From Catalinimonas alkaloidigena (GTDB lineage Bacteria > Bacteroidota > Bacteroidia > Cytophagales > Cyclobacteriaceae): a stretch of DNA of 64,000 nucleotides. The translations under genes and the position numbers were made by a program. The stretch is taken from NCBI RefSeq assembly GCF_029504655.1, contig NZ_JAQFIL010000001.1, forward strand, positions 1,803,001-1,867,000, in the 5' to 3' direction. Below, one piece after another: positions 25,422-35,290 of the stretch; the first letter of the stretch is position 1, and every line of letters begins with the position of its first letter. The notes under the pieces were generated by a model that searched no databases, was not told the origin of the DNA, and worked only from the letters and a program-made list of their open reading frames with translations.

Positions 25422-27407
25422 CTACTTATGCTGCCAGGGAAATGCATAGGTCGGCTGATTCACATATCGCTCATGCGCCAGATTTAGCACAATGGACGCT
25501 AAGGGAGGTATTTCCAGAAGAAAATACCGACCGTCAATGGTAGTAGTTTGATTGCTACTTTCCTCTACATAATCTGTCATAAAGCTCGCCTTTTCAAAAC
25601 TATGTTCTCCAAAAGCTCCAGCCTGCACCAGCAGGCTCTTACTTTCGGTCAGACTGAGATTGACCACTTCTACTGTGAGCATATCAGCGGAAATATTGCT
25701 AACCAGTGCCGCTACGTTCGGAGGAAGACCTGGACGTTTTGCCTCAGCATCAAAGTATCGCAAGCTAGCTCTCAGGAGTCCACCGAAGTAGATACTTTGC
25801 GGAGCGCCCATGGTAGTTTGTACCAACGCTTTAGTCAGTATCGGATTGTTAGGATGCAGTTCATCTCCCTCAATCATGCCTGGGTCTCGTTCATCTTTAT
25901 GCATGAAATCTACCCTTCGGATGACTTCCTGTAAATCCGCTTTGAGCGCTTCTACCGGCCAGTCAGGATTCTTGCCGGCGTAGTACATCAGCCGGGCGTA
26001 TTCACTTTTGCCCAAAGAGCGATCACTGATGCTCATTTCCTGAGCAGGGTCAAAAGCTTCTCCTTTTTCCCAGGTTTTGTTATCAAATTCTACCAAAGTA
26101 TTCTGCCCCCAGATACCTTCATCAGAAAGCGGGCGGTATTTGCTGCCTTCCAGCAGCTTTTCTACCATCTGCCAGTCTTCTTCAGCCAAGGAGGCATGCC
26201 AGAGGTGGGCCAGGTCTCGCGCCATCATAGGGCGATAGCTGTACCAGCCTTCTCTTTTCATGCGGAAAGGAACCAGCATCTGTCCCTCTTCAGTATACTG
26301 AGCCCGGTTTATCAGCCCCTTAATTTGTGAACGAAGCAGGTCCAGGTACTTTGGATCTCCAGAGAGAAGGTAAGCGCATTCGCTGGCGTTGGACATAGCA
26401 GCAAACATCATCATCAGACCATAGCGGGCGTACCAACCATACAATCCGCCCCACCATTGTCCATTACGGTATTCACCGATTTTTCCGCTCAGGCCGATGT
26501 TATCCGGCAGCAGACCATCATTTTCTTCAATACGCTGCATCCAGGCATCTACATAATCCAGCACCCATTGCTTGTACTTTTCTTCTCCGGTGTAGAGGTA
26601 TGCATTGGTGATCAGTCCAGTAATCCCCAGGTTGACTGGTACATCTGTACGGGTAACGACCTGATCGTAAAGAGCCTGAACTTCCTCTGTCCTCTGTGGA
26701 TTTTCGTTCCATTCGGGCTCCAGGTTAGGCTCCACGGGGTAAAGTGAAGCGTGTCCGTAACGCAGGTTATATTCTGCACTGGAGGAAGCCAGTGGACCTT
26801 CGCTGCCGGTAAAAATAGATTTGACCAGGGTATTCTCCGGATCAAAGTTAGGGGCTTCCGGATCTTCGTTGAGATAAAAACCGGCAAACCTCCTGGCGCG
26901 GCGGACATTAGCCGGTAGTTGGGGAGCTGTCAGCCCCAGGTTATAGAACAGTGTCATACCCTCGCTGATATGAAAAAAATCATCGTGACGAGGAAATTCT
27001 TTGTGCAGGCGGTGATGGTAATTGATGGAGTCCCGGTAAAAAGTTGTATTGGTGCGGGTGATGGCATTGTAGGCCAGCAGGGATTTTTCATAGAGGTACT
27101 TATCAGCTCCTATGGTATAAAACTCCGGCCAGTTGTAGAACATCTCATATACATCGTCATATGGTCCCTCACCGTAAATGCTACCATCCTCCCGCATGAA
27201 GCGAGCTACAAAGACGGGCGTCGCCTCTTCCATTGTTCGGATAAGCAGCCGCTGAATGATAGCCCATTCCGGTGGTGCTTTCACATGCGTGGCTTTGATG
27301 CTAGGTAACTCATTCAGAAAATCTGTGTAACTATCTTTTGTTTGGCCGTGAAGTATGGTTGTAGAAAAGTTGAAGAGTAGCAGCGAAATGATATAAAATT
27401 TTCTCAT
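25422..27407 (-). CDS. Exported protein of unknown function, predicted alpha/alpha toroid, copy B
   Basis: The product has 661 residues and is a paralogue of the gene at 17729-19666. A signal peptide ends TILHGQ near residue 22. Shared features in order: PPEWAIIQRLLIRTMEEATP, YDDVYEMFYNWPEFYTIG, ITNAYLYTGEEKYKQWVLDY, WMQRIEENDGLLPDNIGLSG, GQWWGGLYGWYARYG, QTTMGAPQSIYFGGLLRAS and the end QPTYAFPWQ. Divergence is considerable, so the copies may use different substrates. The gene is 57 bases downstream of the truncated VCBS gene on the same strand. The reaction is unknown. Confidence 0.75.
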   Translation of the reverse strand: MRKFYIISLLLFNFSTTILHGQTKDSYTDFLNELPSIKATHVKAPPEWAIIQRLLIRTMEEATPVFVARFMREDGSIYGEGPYDDVYEMFYNWPEFYTIGADKYLYEKSLLAYNAITRTNTTFYRDSINYHHRLHKEFPRHDDFFHISEGMTLFYNLGLTAPQLPANVRRARRFAGFYLNEDPEAPNFDPENTLVKSIFTGSEGPLASSSAEYNLRYGHASLYPVEPNLEPEWNENPQRTEEVQALYDQVVTRTDVPVNLGITGLITNAYLYTGEEKYKQWVLDYVDAWMQRIEENDGLLPDNIGLSGKIGEYRNGQWWGGLYGWYARYGLMMMFAAMSNASECAYLLSGDPKYLDLLRSQIKGLINRAQYTEEGQMLVPFRMKREGWYSYRPMMARDLAHLWHASLAEEDWQMVEKLLEGSKYRPLSDEGIWGQNTLVEFDNKTWEKGEAFDPAQEMSISDRSLGKSEYARLMYYAGKNPDWPVEALKADLQEVIRRVDFMHKDERDPGMIEGDELHPNNPILTKALVQTTMGAPQSIYFGGLLRASLRYFDAEAKRPGLPPNVAALVSNISADMLTVEVVNLSLTESKSLLVQAGAFGEHSFEKASFMTDYVEESSNQTTTIDGRYFLLEIPPLASIVLNLAHERYVNQPTYAFPWQHK

Positions 27408-27464
27408 GATAGTTTTCAGCTTGTTGCTTTTGATGTTTGATTCTTCAGTAAGTCCGATGGAACC

Positions 27465-28517
27465 CTAGGGAATTTTATGAAAGCCTATTTCATCTAAAAT
27501 TCTAGGGTCAAGAAAGAATTGTTTTTCCTCCACATTTGTATAATCTGGAATCTCCTCCAATACATAATTGTTGGTGTATGTCACCTTGGTAGAATCCACC
27601 ATTTCTGTAAGGTTAAGCCACTCTTCTCCGTGACCTTCCTCATCGCAGAAAGTACCATCCTGCTGGACGATGTTGATATTAAGCAGATCATTGGAGAGAC
27701 AATCGTAGGATACATTTATATCAGAAAAAGAATCCTCGTTGAAGTCATGGTAGTTTATACCCAGGCCAATTCCTTCTTTGGTAATTCCTGCATTTACAGA
27801 GATGTCCTTAAAAACCGGATGACCATTCTCACCAATACCCCTATTTTCAAATAATTTATTACTGGTCAGGGCTTTTTCGTCGGTGCCGATTTTACGAATC
27901 TGGTTGCCATAAAACTCAGTATTTACAGCGTTTAACAAATAGATATCAAGGTCCTGATCCTGGTCAAAGTCAGAAAAAGCAGCATAGGTGGTGTAGCCGT
28001 CGTAGTCTAAGCCATAGTCAACCGACATCTTTTTAAACTGAAGAATGCTTCTGGCATTATTTCCCTGATTGACAAATTGCAGATTTCCTCTTTTGGCTTG
28101 TTCTAACCCTGAAACCCCCAAATAGAGATCAGTTAAATGGTCGTGGTTGATATCCACTACGGAAATCCTGGTGAGCCAGCGATCGGTACCAGTTCGTGAA
28201 TGAAGCGTAATATCCTCAGACCTAAAACTCCCTAGGTTTAGATATAATCCGCTGGAAACCATATTACCTCCCATGTAAATGTCCGGCAGACTGTTGCCAT
28301 TGAAATCCCCAATGCCTACCCCTCCATCACTATCACTATAGAAATAGTTAAAGTTAAAGATATTGATTGAGGCGGTGGGACGCAATTGGTTGATAAATTG
28401 AATGCTATGTTCACTCAGAGGTATTTGTCTGAAACCAGGCTCATGGAGATAATGACAAGCACCAAAAATAGGCGCTGTAATTAGTAAGGTGAGTAATTTT
28501 GACTGATGAGTAAACAC
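27465..28517 (-). pseudogene. Truncated VCBS/FG-GAP repeat lipoprotein
   Basis: The frame encodes 350 residues. The signal with lipobox FGAC is near 20, and four FG-GAP-like repeats follow (GGVGIGDFNGNSLPDIYMGG, VVDINHDHLTDLYLGV, AAFSDFDQDQDLDIYLLN, YHDFNEDSFSDINVSYD). This is the N-terminal quarter of the 1117-residue type at 30436-33789. After QQDGTF the expected repeat sequence stops and an unrelated 70-residue tail begins (EEWLNLTEMVDSTKVTYTNN...), which I do not recognise. The tail looks like the end of another gene joined by deletion. The protein may still be made, but the propeller would be incomplete. It is called a pseudogene on the length and the abrupt change. Confidence 0.65.
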
Positions 28518-28745
28518 GGAAATTACTTAAGGCTGAGTATTTCAATAAATTAATGGAAAAAGTGGAAAAACGTAATGAGGTTGAGGGCAATTTCTTCTAA
28601 TTGTCAAAAAAGTGGAGGGAGTTGCAAAAAATTTAGAAAGCAATTTTCAAAAATTGAAAAAGTGCTGTAAATCAGAAAATGCCCGTGATTTTTAAACAGC
28701 TAATTTTTGCATTTTTTCACTGCTGAATCTTCAACTAAACTATAG

Positions 28746-29171
28746 CACTATGAGATTATTTATTCGCAGGAGAGAAAGTCTTTTTACCAACAGGTGACCC
28801 ATTCGCGGATTGAACACCACAACACGATAGATCTGTATTTTACTTTATTTAAAGACCAGCAAAATTCCGAGTTGCTCAATAACCCGGACTTTCATGCTTC
28901 AGTATCTGCATGGTACTCCGGCCAGAGCCTATTATACCCCCTGTTTGTAGGGCTGGGCGAGGCAGATAGCACCATCTCCAGCAATAATGTTCCCCGGGAT
29001 AATGACTGGAATGCTGAGGAGCACCGAAAAGTGACTAAGCATCTAATAGGGATCATGACGAAAGATAATACTCTGGCCGACTTTGAGACATTCAATAGCT
29101 TTTCAAAAACTGAATTTACAGGGCCTAAACTATTTTACCTATGTACACCAACAACCGTAGAGATTTCCTGA
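28746..29171 (+). pseudogene. Open frame of unknown origin, probably a gene fragment
   Basis: The frame is open from 28746 with no ATG; a GTG at 28794 is the first possible start. The translation (QERKSFYQQVTHSRIEHHN, YSGQSLLYPLFVGLGEADS, VTKHLIGIMTKDNTLADFE) has ordinary protein-like composition and helical character, but I recognise no family and no signal peptide. Its end overlaps the start of the frameshifted dehydratase gene by 31 bases, and its surroundings are decayed genes. A fragment of a larger gene is likelier than a complete small gene. Confidence 0.4.
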
Positions 29172-30433
29172 AAAAATCTGCACTGGCGGCTGGAGCCGGT
29201 ATGCTTCCAGCTAGAATTCGGCAATCAAATGTTCCCCAAACAGCAAGATACAGCCCGTGGGAGGGGATTAGCCGTGAAGATGTCAAAATTACGGATGTTA
29301 AAGCTACGCTGCTTTCCTTCAAACTCCCCAACGATCAGCAGTGGGTAAGCTCTAAATTCCTGGTACCCAAAACCGATGCCTTCCTGGTAGAAATCTTTAC
29401 CGATCAGGGGGTAGTGGGCATCGGTGAATCTAGTCCTTACCGGGGTATGGAGCGTATGAAAAAGTATGTTGAAGAGATCATTCGCCCTAACCTGATGGGG
29501 AAAAATCCTTTTGACGTAGAATTGCTTACCGCCAGCAGTGAAACAGCCTGGGCTGGCGTAGATGTCGCCCTCTGGGACATCATCGGCAAAGTAAATAATA
29601 AGCCGGTATATCAATTGCTGGCCGGAGAAGGTGATACAGATGCCCATATTCACATGTACGCCAGCGGCGGGGGGCAATTTGCCTGGTACGACAATCCTAA
29701 CCAACTCATAAGCTCTGATGCATAAGGAAAAAGGCTATACCGCCTTCAAGTATCGCCTGGGCTCAGACTGGGAAGCTGAGGGTATCACGGTAGATGATTT
29801 TGTACCGCTGATAGCTAAGCTCCGGCAGGAAGTAGGCGATGACTTTGACCTGATGCAGGAACACAACATGCGACTTAACCTGGAGCAAAATCTGGCTATG
29901 GCATCGGCACTGGAAGAATATGATAATTTTTGGCTGGAAGAGCCCCTGAGTCAAAACCAACCGGATTCAGGGGATAATCATCTGAAAATTAAGGAAAGAC
30001 TACCTACCGTGATGATTTCCGGTGGGGAAAATTTCAATACCCGCACGCAGTTTAATGAGTATATAGATCGGGATGCTTTTGACATTGTGCAAAATGATGT
30101 GAACCAACCGGGCTTACCGAAGGCTGGTATATCGCCCATATGGCGAATTTAAAGAACAAATACTGCGTCCCTCACCACTGGCACGGCGGCCTTACCACCA
30201 TGGCCAATGCCCACCTGGTCGCAGCGATTCCCAATCGCCTGATTTTAGAGTTGAACCAGACCTACAATCCTTTTAAGGAAGAAATTTTCAAAGAACTGAT
30301 GGTGGTCAGGAATGGCTATCTGGACGTGCCTGACCGTCCTGGTTACGGCATGGAACTGATTGATAATTTAGCCCGTAAGTTTCCTTACCTTGAGGGAAAC
30401 TGGGCAATCACCAATCCCAATTTATCCAGCTGA
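29141..30433 (+). pseudogene. Enolase-superfamily dehydratase-like gene, copy C, broken by two frameshifts
   Basis: Three frames joined end to end give a complete member of the family of copies A and B: Tat-type signal NNRRDFLKKSALAAGAGM, capping domain (GVVGIGESSPYRGMERM), then FKYRLGS, QEHNMRL, WLEEPL, ISGGENF, QNDVN and VPHHWHGGL. The first shift is near 29708-29715, where ATAAGC stands for an expected ATAGAAGC-like sequence, a loss of two bases. The second is at about 30108-30113, where CCGGGCTT lacks one G. All active-site residues are still present, so the damage is recent or is a sequencing artefact. The three pieces are 29141-29725, 29718-30152 and 30140-30433. Confidence 0.88.
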
Positions 30434-30435
30434 TT

Positions 30436-33400
30436 TTATTCTACCCAGGCCTGTTTCTCTGCCTTGGCAGGCAGCCTGTATACCTGCAGGCTGTCCTGAT
30501 TTCTGCCTACCAGCAGCAGAGTGGAATTTCCGGCTGTTTTCAGCAATTCCATATCTCTAACCTCTTCATCGGCCAGAAAGCCACTTTCTGATAGCGAAAG
30601 AGGACGAAAACTTCGTTTGCCGGTAGAGAGCAGTATCAGGCCGATCCCCGCATCATTCCTGGAGGTCTCAACCTCCCAGTCGTAGTGATTACCTGCCAGA
30701 ATCAGATCATCAAATCCATCCTGATTCAAATCAGCAGCACTGATTGCCTGCACTGCCGAAATCTGGGTTTGGATAGGAAGAAGCTGCAAGCTGAATGTTC
30801 CGTTTCCTTCGTTGAAAAGAATACATGAGGCTAATTGGTTGACCTCCAAGTGGAGTAAGCTGTCACTGGTTTCATCCTCCAGAATCTGTTCCATGGTCAT
30901 GCTGGCAAAGCTGTGGTAATCCGGAAATTTGCGCTGCCAGGAAGGAACACGCGTAAGTATTTTATCCCTTCCTTGTACTGGATATGAATTACCATCTTGG
31001 TGATAAGCCATCAGAGCATCCAGCGAACCATTATTATCAAAGTCAGTGGCCTTCATCTCCAGGGGATGAGCTCTGGAGGCTTTGTAGGGGCTGTTCAAAC
31101 CCTCATTGCCAAGCACCAAATCTATTTTTCCGTCCTGATCAACATCCTGAGCCAGTATGCTATTCCACAAGCCTGACATCCTGAGCTTTTGTGCGTGATC
31201 AACAAAATCAAGATCACGGGGCGGGTGTAAACTGCCATTCTGGTTTTCCAATAACAATGGAGCCATCCAGTGGCCTACAATTAGCAGGTCTTCATCCTCA
31301 TCCTGGTCAATATCTGCCCACACTGCATCGGTGATCAGACCTTTGATTCCTAATTTTTGTTTATTAAATACGCCTCCTTCATTGATAAGCAGATAAGCGC
31401 TTTCTGCCTGAGGATAAGCTCCCGGAACTGAGGCACCGCCGACAAAAATATCCAGGTCACCATCTTGATCAAAGTCCGCCGATGCGATACAGGAATTGTT
31501 TTGAGATAAATCGGGAAGTTTAGCAGAAGAGAAATTACCTTTGCCGTCGTTGAGGTAAAGCCTGTCTTTTAGATGGGGGGAAGACGTTTCAAACTCATTA
31601 CTGCCGCTGGCAACATAGAGATCCATATCGCCGTCTTGGTCAACATCAAAAAATAGCGCATCAGTATCTTCATTGTTCCGATCAACTTTCCAGACCGCTT
31701 GTTCTCTGGAACTAAATGTTTCATCGGAGTTTTGTAAATAAAGCTTGCCCGAAAAGCCCTTACTTCCTCCGAAGTAAAAGTCTTCCAACCGATCATTATT
31801 TACATCGGCTATCGCGATTACCGGGCCGTTAGAAGATAACTTATAGGATAGGAGCGGTTCCCTCGCAAAATCATCAAACGCTTCTTCCTGATGTAAGATC
31901 TCCACCAGGTTCAACTGCTGTAAGCGTGCTTGATTTACCTGACTCTTATTGTCTTTGTCTGGCATCTTAGCATCTTTCTGATCAATAAGAAGTAACTGAT
32001 CGGCCGTCACATTCTTTAGAATTTGCTGCTTACCGTTGGGCCAAAAAACTTCTACTTCATCAACCTGCTTAAGACTGTCGGTACCAAAGTGTAAAATTGG
32101 CGGAACGGAAGATTGGAATCCACGACTAAGGCTGAGTTCCTGATACTGTTGCTGATCCTGGTACCTAATATTAACCCTGGCTCCTAAGCCAAAATGGTTG
32201 TCCTCTCTACCTCTGAATTTAATTTGCAGGAAATGTTGGTCGGTTTGCCGGGCAGCCACGTTCTCATAAACTGAGGCCTGGGCATTAAGATTATTCATCA
32301 CCAGATCCAGATCACCGTCATTATCCAAATCAGCATAGGCTACACCATTGCTAGCACCCTGATAATCTATACCGAAAGATGAGGACACATCTTCAAAGCT
32401 CAGGTCACCGGCATTGTGGTAGGTATAGTTATGCAGAGGAGCTTCTGGAAAAAAACTCAGCATTTCAGAGAAAGCAGGTCGTTTCTGTCGGCTTTCGTTA
32501 ATCCTGGTCCAGGCGTCTTTGTTCTGAATGTCACGAGCGATACCATTGGAAACGAACAGGTCCTTCCAGCCGTCATTATCCATATCAAAAAATAAAGCAG
32601 ACCAACTCCAGTCAGTGCTGCTGACTCCAGCCAGTTGTCCTACTTCACTGAAAAGCGGTACCCCTTGTACATCGTATCCCTGATGAAGTTGCAAAGTATT
32701 TTGCATGTACTGGTAGTGGTAGTCTTCAGCCAGCATCCGGGAAAATTTATGCCGGTTCATGCCCACCATATTCGCCTGGTAACGATAGTGATCCGCCGCC
32801 CGCATGTCGGCGACAAAAATATCAGGCAGACCGTCATTGTTGTAGTCGGCAATATCAGCGCCCATGCTGGAAAAAGAAATATGCCGGGTGCTCTGTTTTA
32901 GCACGTCCCGAAAAGTGCCATCCTGCTGATTGATATACAAAAAATCCGGTTCAAAAAAGTCACTGCCTGCGTAGATGTCAGGATAACCATCGTTATTCAG
33001 GTCGGCAGCTGTGGCACTGAGGCCAAAGGCAAAATGCTGGATACCGGCTTCCTGGCTTACGTTGGTAAAATGATCCCCTTCATTGCGGTACAACTGATCG
33101 GCTTCTTCGGGAAGTGGACTGAATTTATTTTTGAAAATTTCTTCCTGATTAAAATTAAAGCGAATGGAGTGATTGACAAGGTAGAGATCCAAATCTCCAT
33201 CCAGGTCGTAGTCAAAAAAAGTAGCTTGTGTACTGTAGCCATTGTCGTTGATACCCCAGTTGCGGGCTTCTTCTTTAAATTTCATGTGTCCCTGATTGAT
33301 ATACAGCAGGTTATTCCTAAAACCTCTGTCGCCAGAGCGGCAAACATAAATATCCAGCAACCCGTCATTGTTCACATCTGCCATGGTGACGCCCGTTGTC

Positions 33401-33789
33401 CAAAGGTTCTGGCTGAGAATGCCTGCCTGCCGGGTGATATCTTTAAACTTTAATGATCCCTGATTGTGGTACAGCCTATCGCCTTCCATATTGCCAGTAA
33501 AATAGATATCCGGTAACCCATCATTGTCCAGATCACCCACTGCCACCCCTCCTCCATTATACATGTAGGGATAAGTAAGGAAATTAGTACGTTCGTTTTC
33601 ATGAATCAGGTTAGCGAAATCAATTCCTGTACTCGCGGGGCTTAAAGCTCTGAAAAGGGTAGGAATAGAAGTTGGAGGATCCTCCTGAGCAGGCTTACAG
33701 GATAAGTTAAGAAAAAGAAAAACAGCCAGGAAGAGCTGAAGGCTTTTCCTGGCATCTATACCTACTAATAAAACGTCTGATAGATACAT
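30436..33789 (-). CDS. VCBS/FG-GAP repeat lipoprotein with ASPIC/UnbV domain
   Basis: The product has 1117 residues. The hydrophobic signal and lipobox NLSC are near residue 31. The N-terminal half holds repeated calcium-binding-type FG-GAP units (VAVGDLDNDGLPDIYFTGN, MADVNNDGLLDIYVCRSGD, ADLNNDGYPDIYAGSDF), then an ASPIC/UnbV-like segment near 505-570 (LSRGFQSSVPPILHFGTDSL, VFWPNGKQQIL). A second propeller follows to the end. Such proteins accompany SusCD pairs in Bacteroidota and are thought to sit on the cell surface and bind substrate or protein; no reaction is proven. It lies 10 bases after the SusD stop on the same strand, so SusC, SusD and this gene are one operon. Confidence 0.92.
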   Translation of the reverse strand: MYLSDVLLVGIDARKSLQLFLAVFLFLNLSCKPAQEDPPTSIPTLFRALSPASTGIDFANLIHENERTNFLTYPYMYNGGGVAVGDLDNDGLPDIYFTGNMEGDRLYHNQGSLKFKDITRQAGILSQNLWTTGVTMADVNNDGLLDIYVCRSGDRGFRNNLLYINQGHMKFKEEARNWGINDNGYSTQATFFDYDLDGDLDLYLVNHSIRFNFNQEEIFKNKFSPLPEEADQLYRNEGDHFTNVSQEAGIQHFAFGLSATAADLNNDGYPDIYAGSDFFEPDFLYINQQDGTFRDVLKQSTRHISFSSMGADIADYNNDGLPDIFVADMRAADHYRYQANMVGMNRHKFSRMLAEDYHYQYMQNTLQLHQGYDVQGVPLFSEVGQLAGVSSTDWSWSALFFDMDNDGWKDLFVSNGIARDIQNKDAWTRINESRQKRPAFSEMLSFFPEAPLHNYTYHNAGDLSFEDVSSSFGIDYQGASNGVAYADLDNDGDLDLVMNNLNAQASVYENVAARQTDQHFLQIKFRGREDNHFGLGARVNIRYQDQQQYQELSLSRGFQSSVPPILHFGTDSLKQVDEVEVFWPNGKQQILKNVTADQLLLIDQKDAKMPDKDNKSQVNQARLQQLNLVEILHQEEAFDDFAREPLLSYKLSSNGPVIAIADVNNDRLEDFYFGGSKGFSGKLYLQNSDETFSSREQAVWKVDRNNEDTDALFFDVDQDGDMDLYVASGSNEFETSSPHLKDRLYLNDGKGNFSSAKLPDLSQNNSCIASADFDQDGDLDIFVGGASVPGAYPQAESAYLLINEGGVFNKQKLGIKGLITDAVWADIDQDEDEDLLIVGHWMAPLLLENQNGSLHPPRDLDFVDHAQKLRMSGLWNSILAQDVDQDGKIDLVLGNEGLNSPYKASRAHPLEMKATDFDNNGSLDALMAYHQDGNSYPVQGRDKILTRVPSWQRKFPDYHSFASMTMEQILEDETSDSLLHLEVNQLASCILFNEGNGTFSLQLLPIQTQISAVQAISAADLNQDGFDDLILAGNHYDWEVETSRNDAGIGLILLSTGKRSFRPLSLSESGFLADEEVRDMELLKTAGNSTLLLVGRNQDSLQVYRLPAKAEKQAWVE

Positions 33790-33799
33790 CCGTTTAGTT

Positions 33800-35272
33800 T
33801 TATTCAGGGTACTGAGTTAAATTGGGATTTAGGTCAAGTTCTTCCTGGGGTATGGGGAAATATTCGTGTTGGCCTGCTTGCCAGCCCAGTGGTCCCAATA
33901 CTTCCTGAGCACGTCCCTGACGCTTGAGGTCAAAGAAACGATGTCCCTCAAATACCAGCTCTATCCTACGCTCATGGTAGATTATTTCACGCAATGCTCC
34001 CTGTTCACTGATACTGATAGCTGGCAAACTGGCCCTGGCCCTCACCTCATTAAGTGGCACGAGCGCATCTGATGACTCTCCCAGTTCATTTAGTGCCTCA
34101 GCGTAGTTGAGTAGTACTTCAGCATAGCGAATGATGGGGAAATTAATATCAAAATTGTTGACATCATTCAGGGGTTGGCCTTCCGGAAGAAATTTACGGA
34201 CGTTAGAATCCGTAAAGAACACAGTATTGGAACCTAGCTCAGGTGCCGGAAAAGGGTCCAGCACACCGTCTCCGTTGAGGTCTATAGAATCATTGGCATC
34301 CACCAGAAGCAGTGAAGCTTTACGTCTCATATCATTTTCTTCAAAGGATTCAATGAGGTCAACACTCGGCGTAAACCAGTTGGCCCAGCCAATCATTGGA
34401 CTCCACATTACACTGTAGAGATTTTCAGACTGTCCACTCCAGAAACTTGGTGCTCTGGCTACTGACTGCATTTCAAAAATAGACTCTTCGCTATTTTCGT
34501 TGTGGCCATTGAACATGCTGCCGTAGTCATCTATCAGATTATACTGGTTCAGGTTGATCACTTCCACACTGGCATCAACTGTTTCCTGCCACTTTTGCTG
34601 GTAGAGGTATACCCTGCTCAGTAGACCTAAAGCCGAGCCCCGGGTAGCTCTGCCCAGTTCTGCCGCATCTACGGGCAGGACATCGGCAGCTTCAATGAGG
34701 TCCTGCTCTACCTGCGCATAGACCAGTGCCTGGTCAGATCTTGAAAGATTACTATATTCATCGCGGGTAAGTACTTCAGTTATTAGAGGAACATCACCGT
34801 AGGAGATGATCAGCGTAAAGTAGAAAAGCCCCCTCAGAAACTTTGCCTCAGCCGCAAACTGGCGCTTAATGGCATCATCCATGTCAATTTCAGGCAGCTT
34901 TTCCAATAAAATGTTGGCCCTAAAGATGCCCCGGTATGAATCGTACCAGCGAGCTGTAAAAAAGGGGTTATCGGGCACCCATCGGTAGTCACTGATGGCT
35001 TTATAATGGAAGCCAAAGTCACCATTGTCGCCGGTCTGTTCGTCTATATTGTCAGAGGAAGACTCACCGAGCGGGAATATAGCATCCCGGTAGTAACCTT
35101 TCTGCCCTACAATATCATACACTGCAGTAAGTGCCTGTTCAGCGTCCTGGGCATTCTGGAAAAAGTTCTCGTCTACCACACCATTCTGGTATTCTTTGGT
35201 CACAAAGTCTTCGCTACAGGCTGCCATGAGGAGTAGTAGCGAAATACAAACTGAATTTTTCAGGTATTGCAT
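33800..35272 (-). CDS. SusD/RagB-type nutrient-binding lipoprotein
   Basis: The product has 490 residues. The lipobox LMAAC is near residue 19, followed by SEDFVTKEYQNGVVDENFF. It contains RFLRG-type helices (EAKFLRGLFYFTLIISYGDVPLI) and the C-terminal signature RYAEVLLNYAEALNE, HERRIELVFEGHRFFDLKRQG and PQEELDLNPNLTQYP. It is 18 bases downstream of its SusC. The partner SusC lacks an STN domain and no sigma/FecR pair precedes the operon. Confidence 0.95.
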   Translation of the reverse strand: MQYLKNSVCISLLLLMAACSEDFVTKEYQNGVVDENFFQNAQDAEQALTAVYDIVGQKGYYRDAIFPLGESSSDNIDEQTGDNGDFGFHYKAISDYRWVPDNPFFTARWYDSYRGIFRANILLEKLPEIDMDDAIKRQFAAEAKFLRGLFYFTLIISYGDVPLITEVLTRDEYSNLSRSDQALVYAQVEQDLIEAADVLPVDAAELGRATRGSALGLLSRVYLYQQKWQETVDASVEVINLNQYNLIDDYGSMFNGHNENSEESIFEMQSVARAPSFWSGQSENLYSVMWSPMIGWANWFTPSVDLIESFEENDMRRKASLLLVDANDSIDLNGDGVLDPFPAPELGSNTVFFTDSNVRKFLPEGQPLNDVNNFDINFPIIRYAEVLLNYAEALNELGESSDALVPLNEVRARASLPAISISEQGALREIIYHERRIELVFEGHRFFDLKRQGRAQEVLGPLGWQAGQHEYFPIPQEELDLNPNLTQYPE

Positions 35273-35290
35273 AGTTCTTAAATTTTATGC

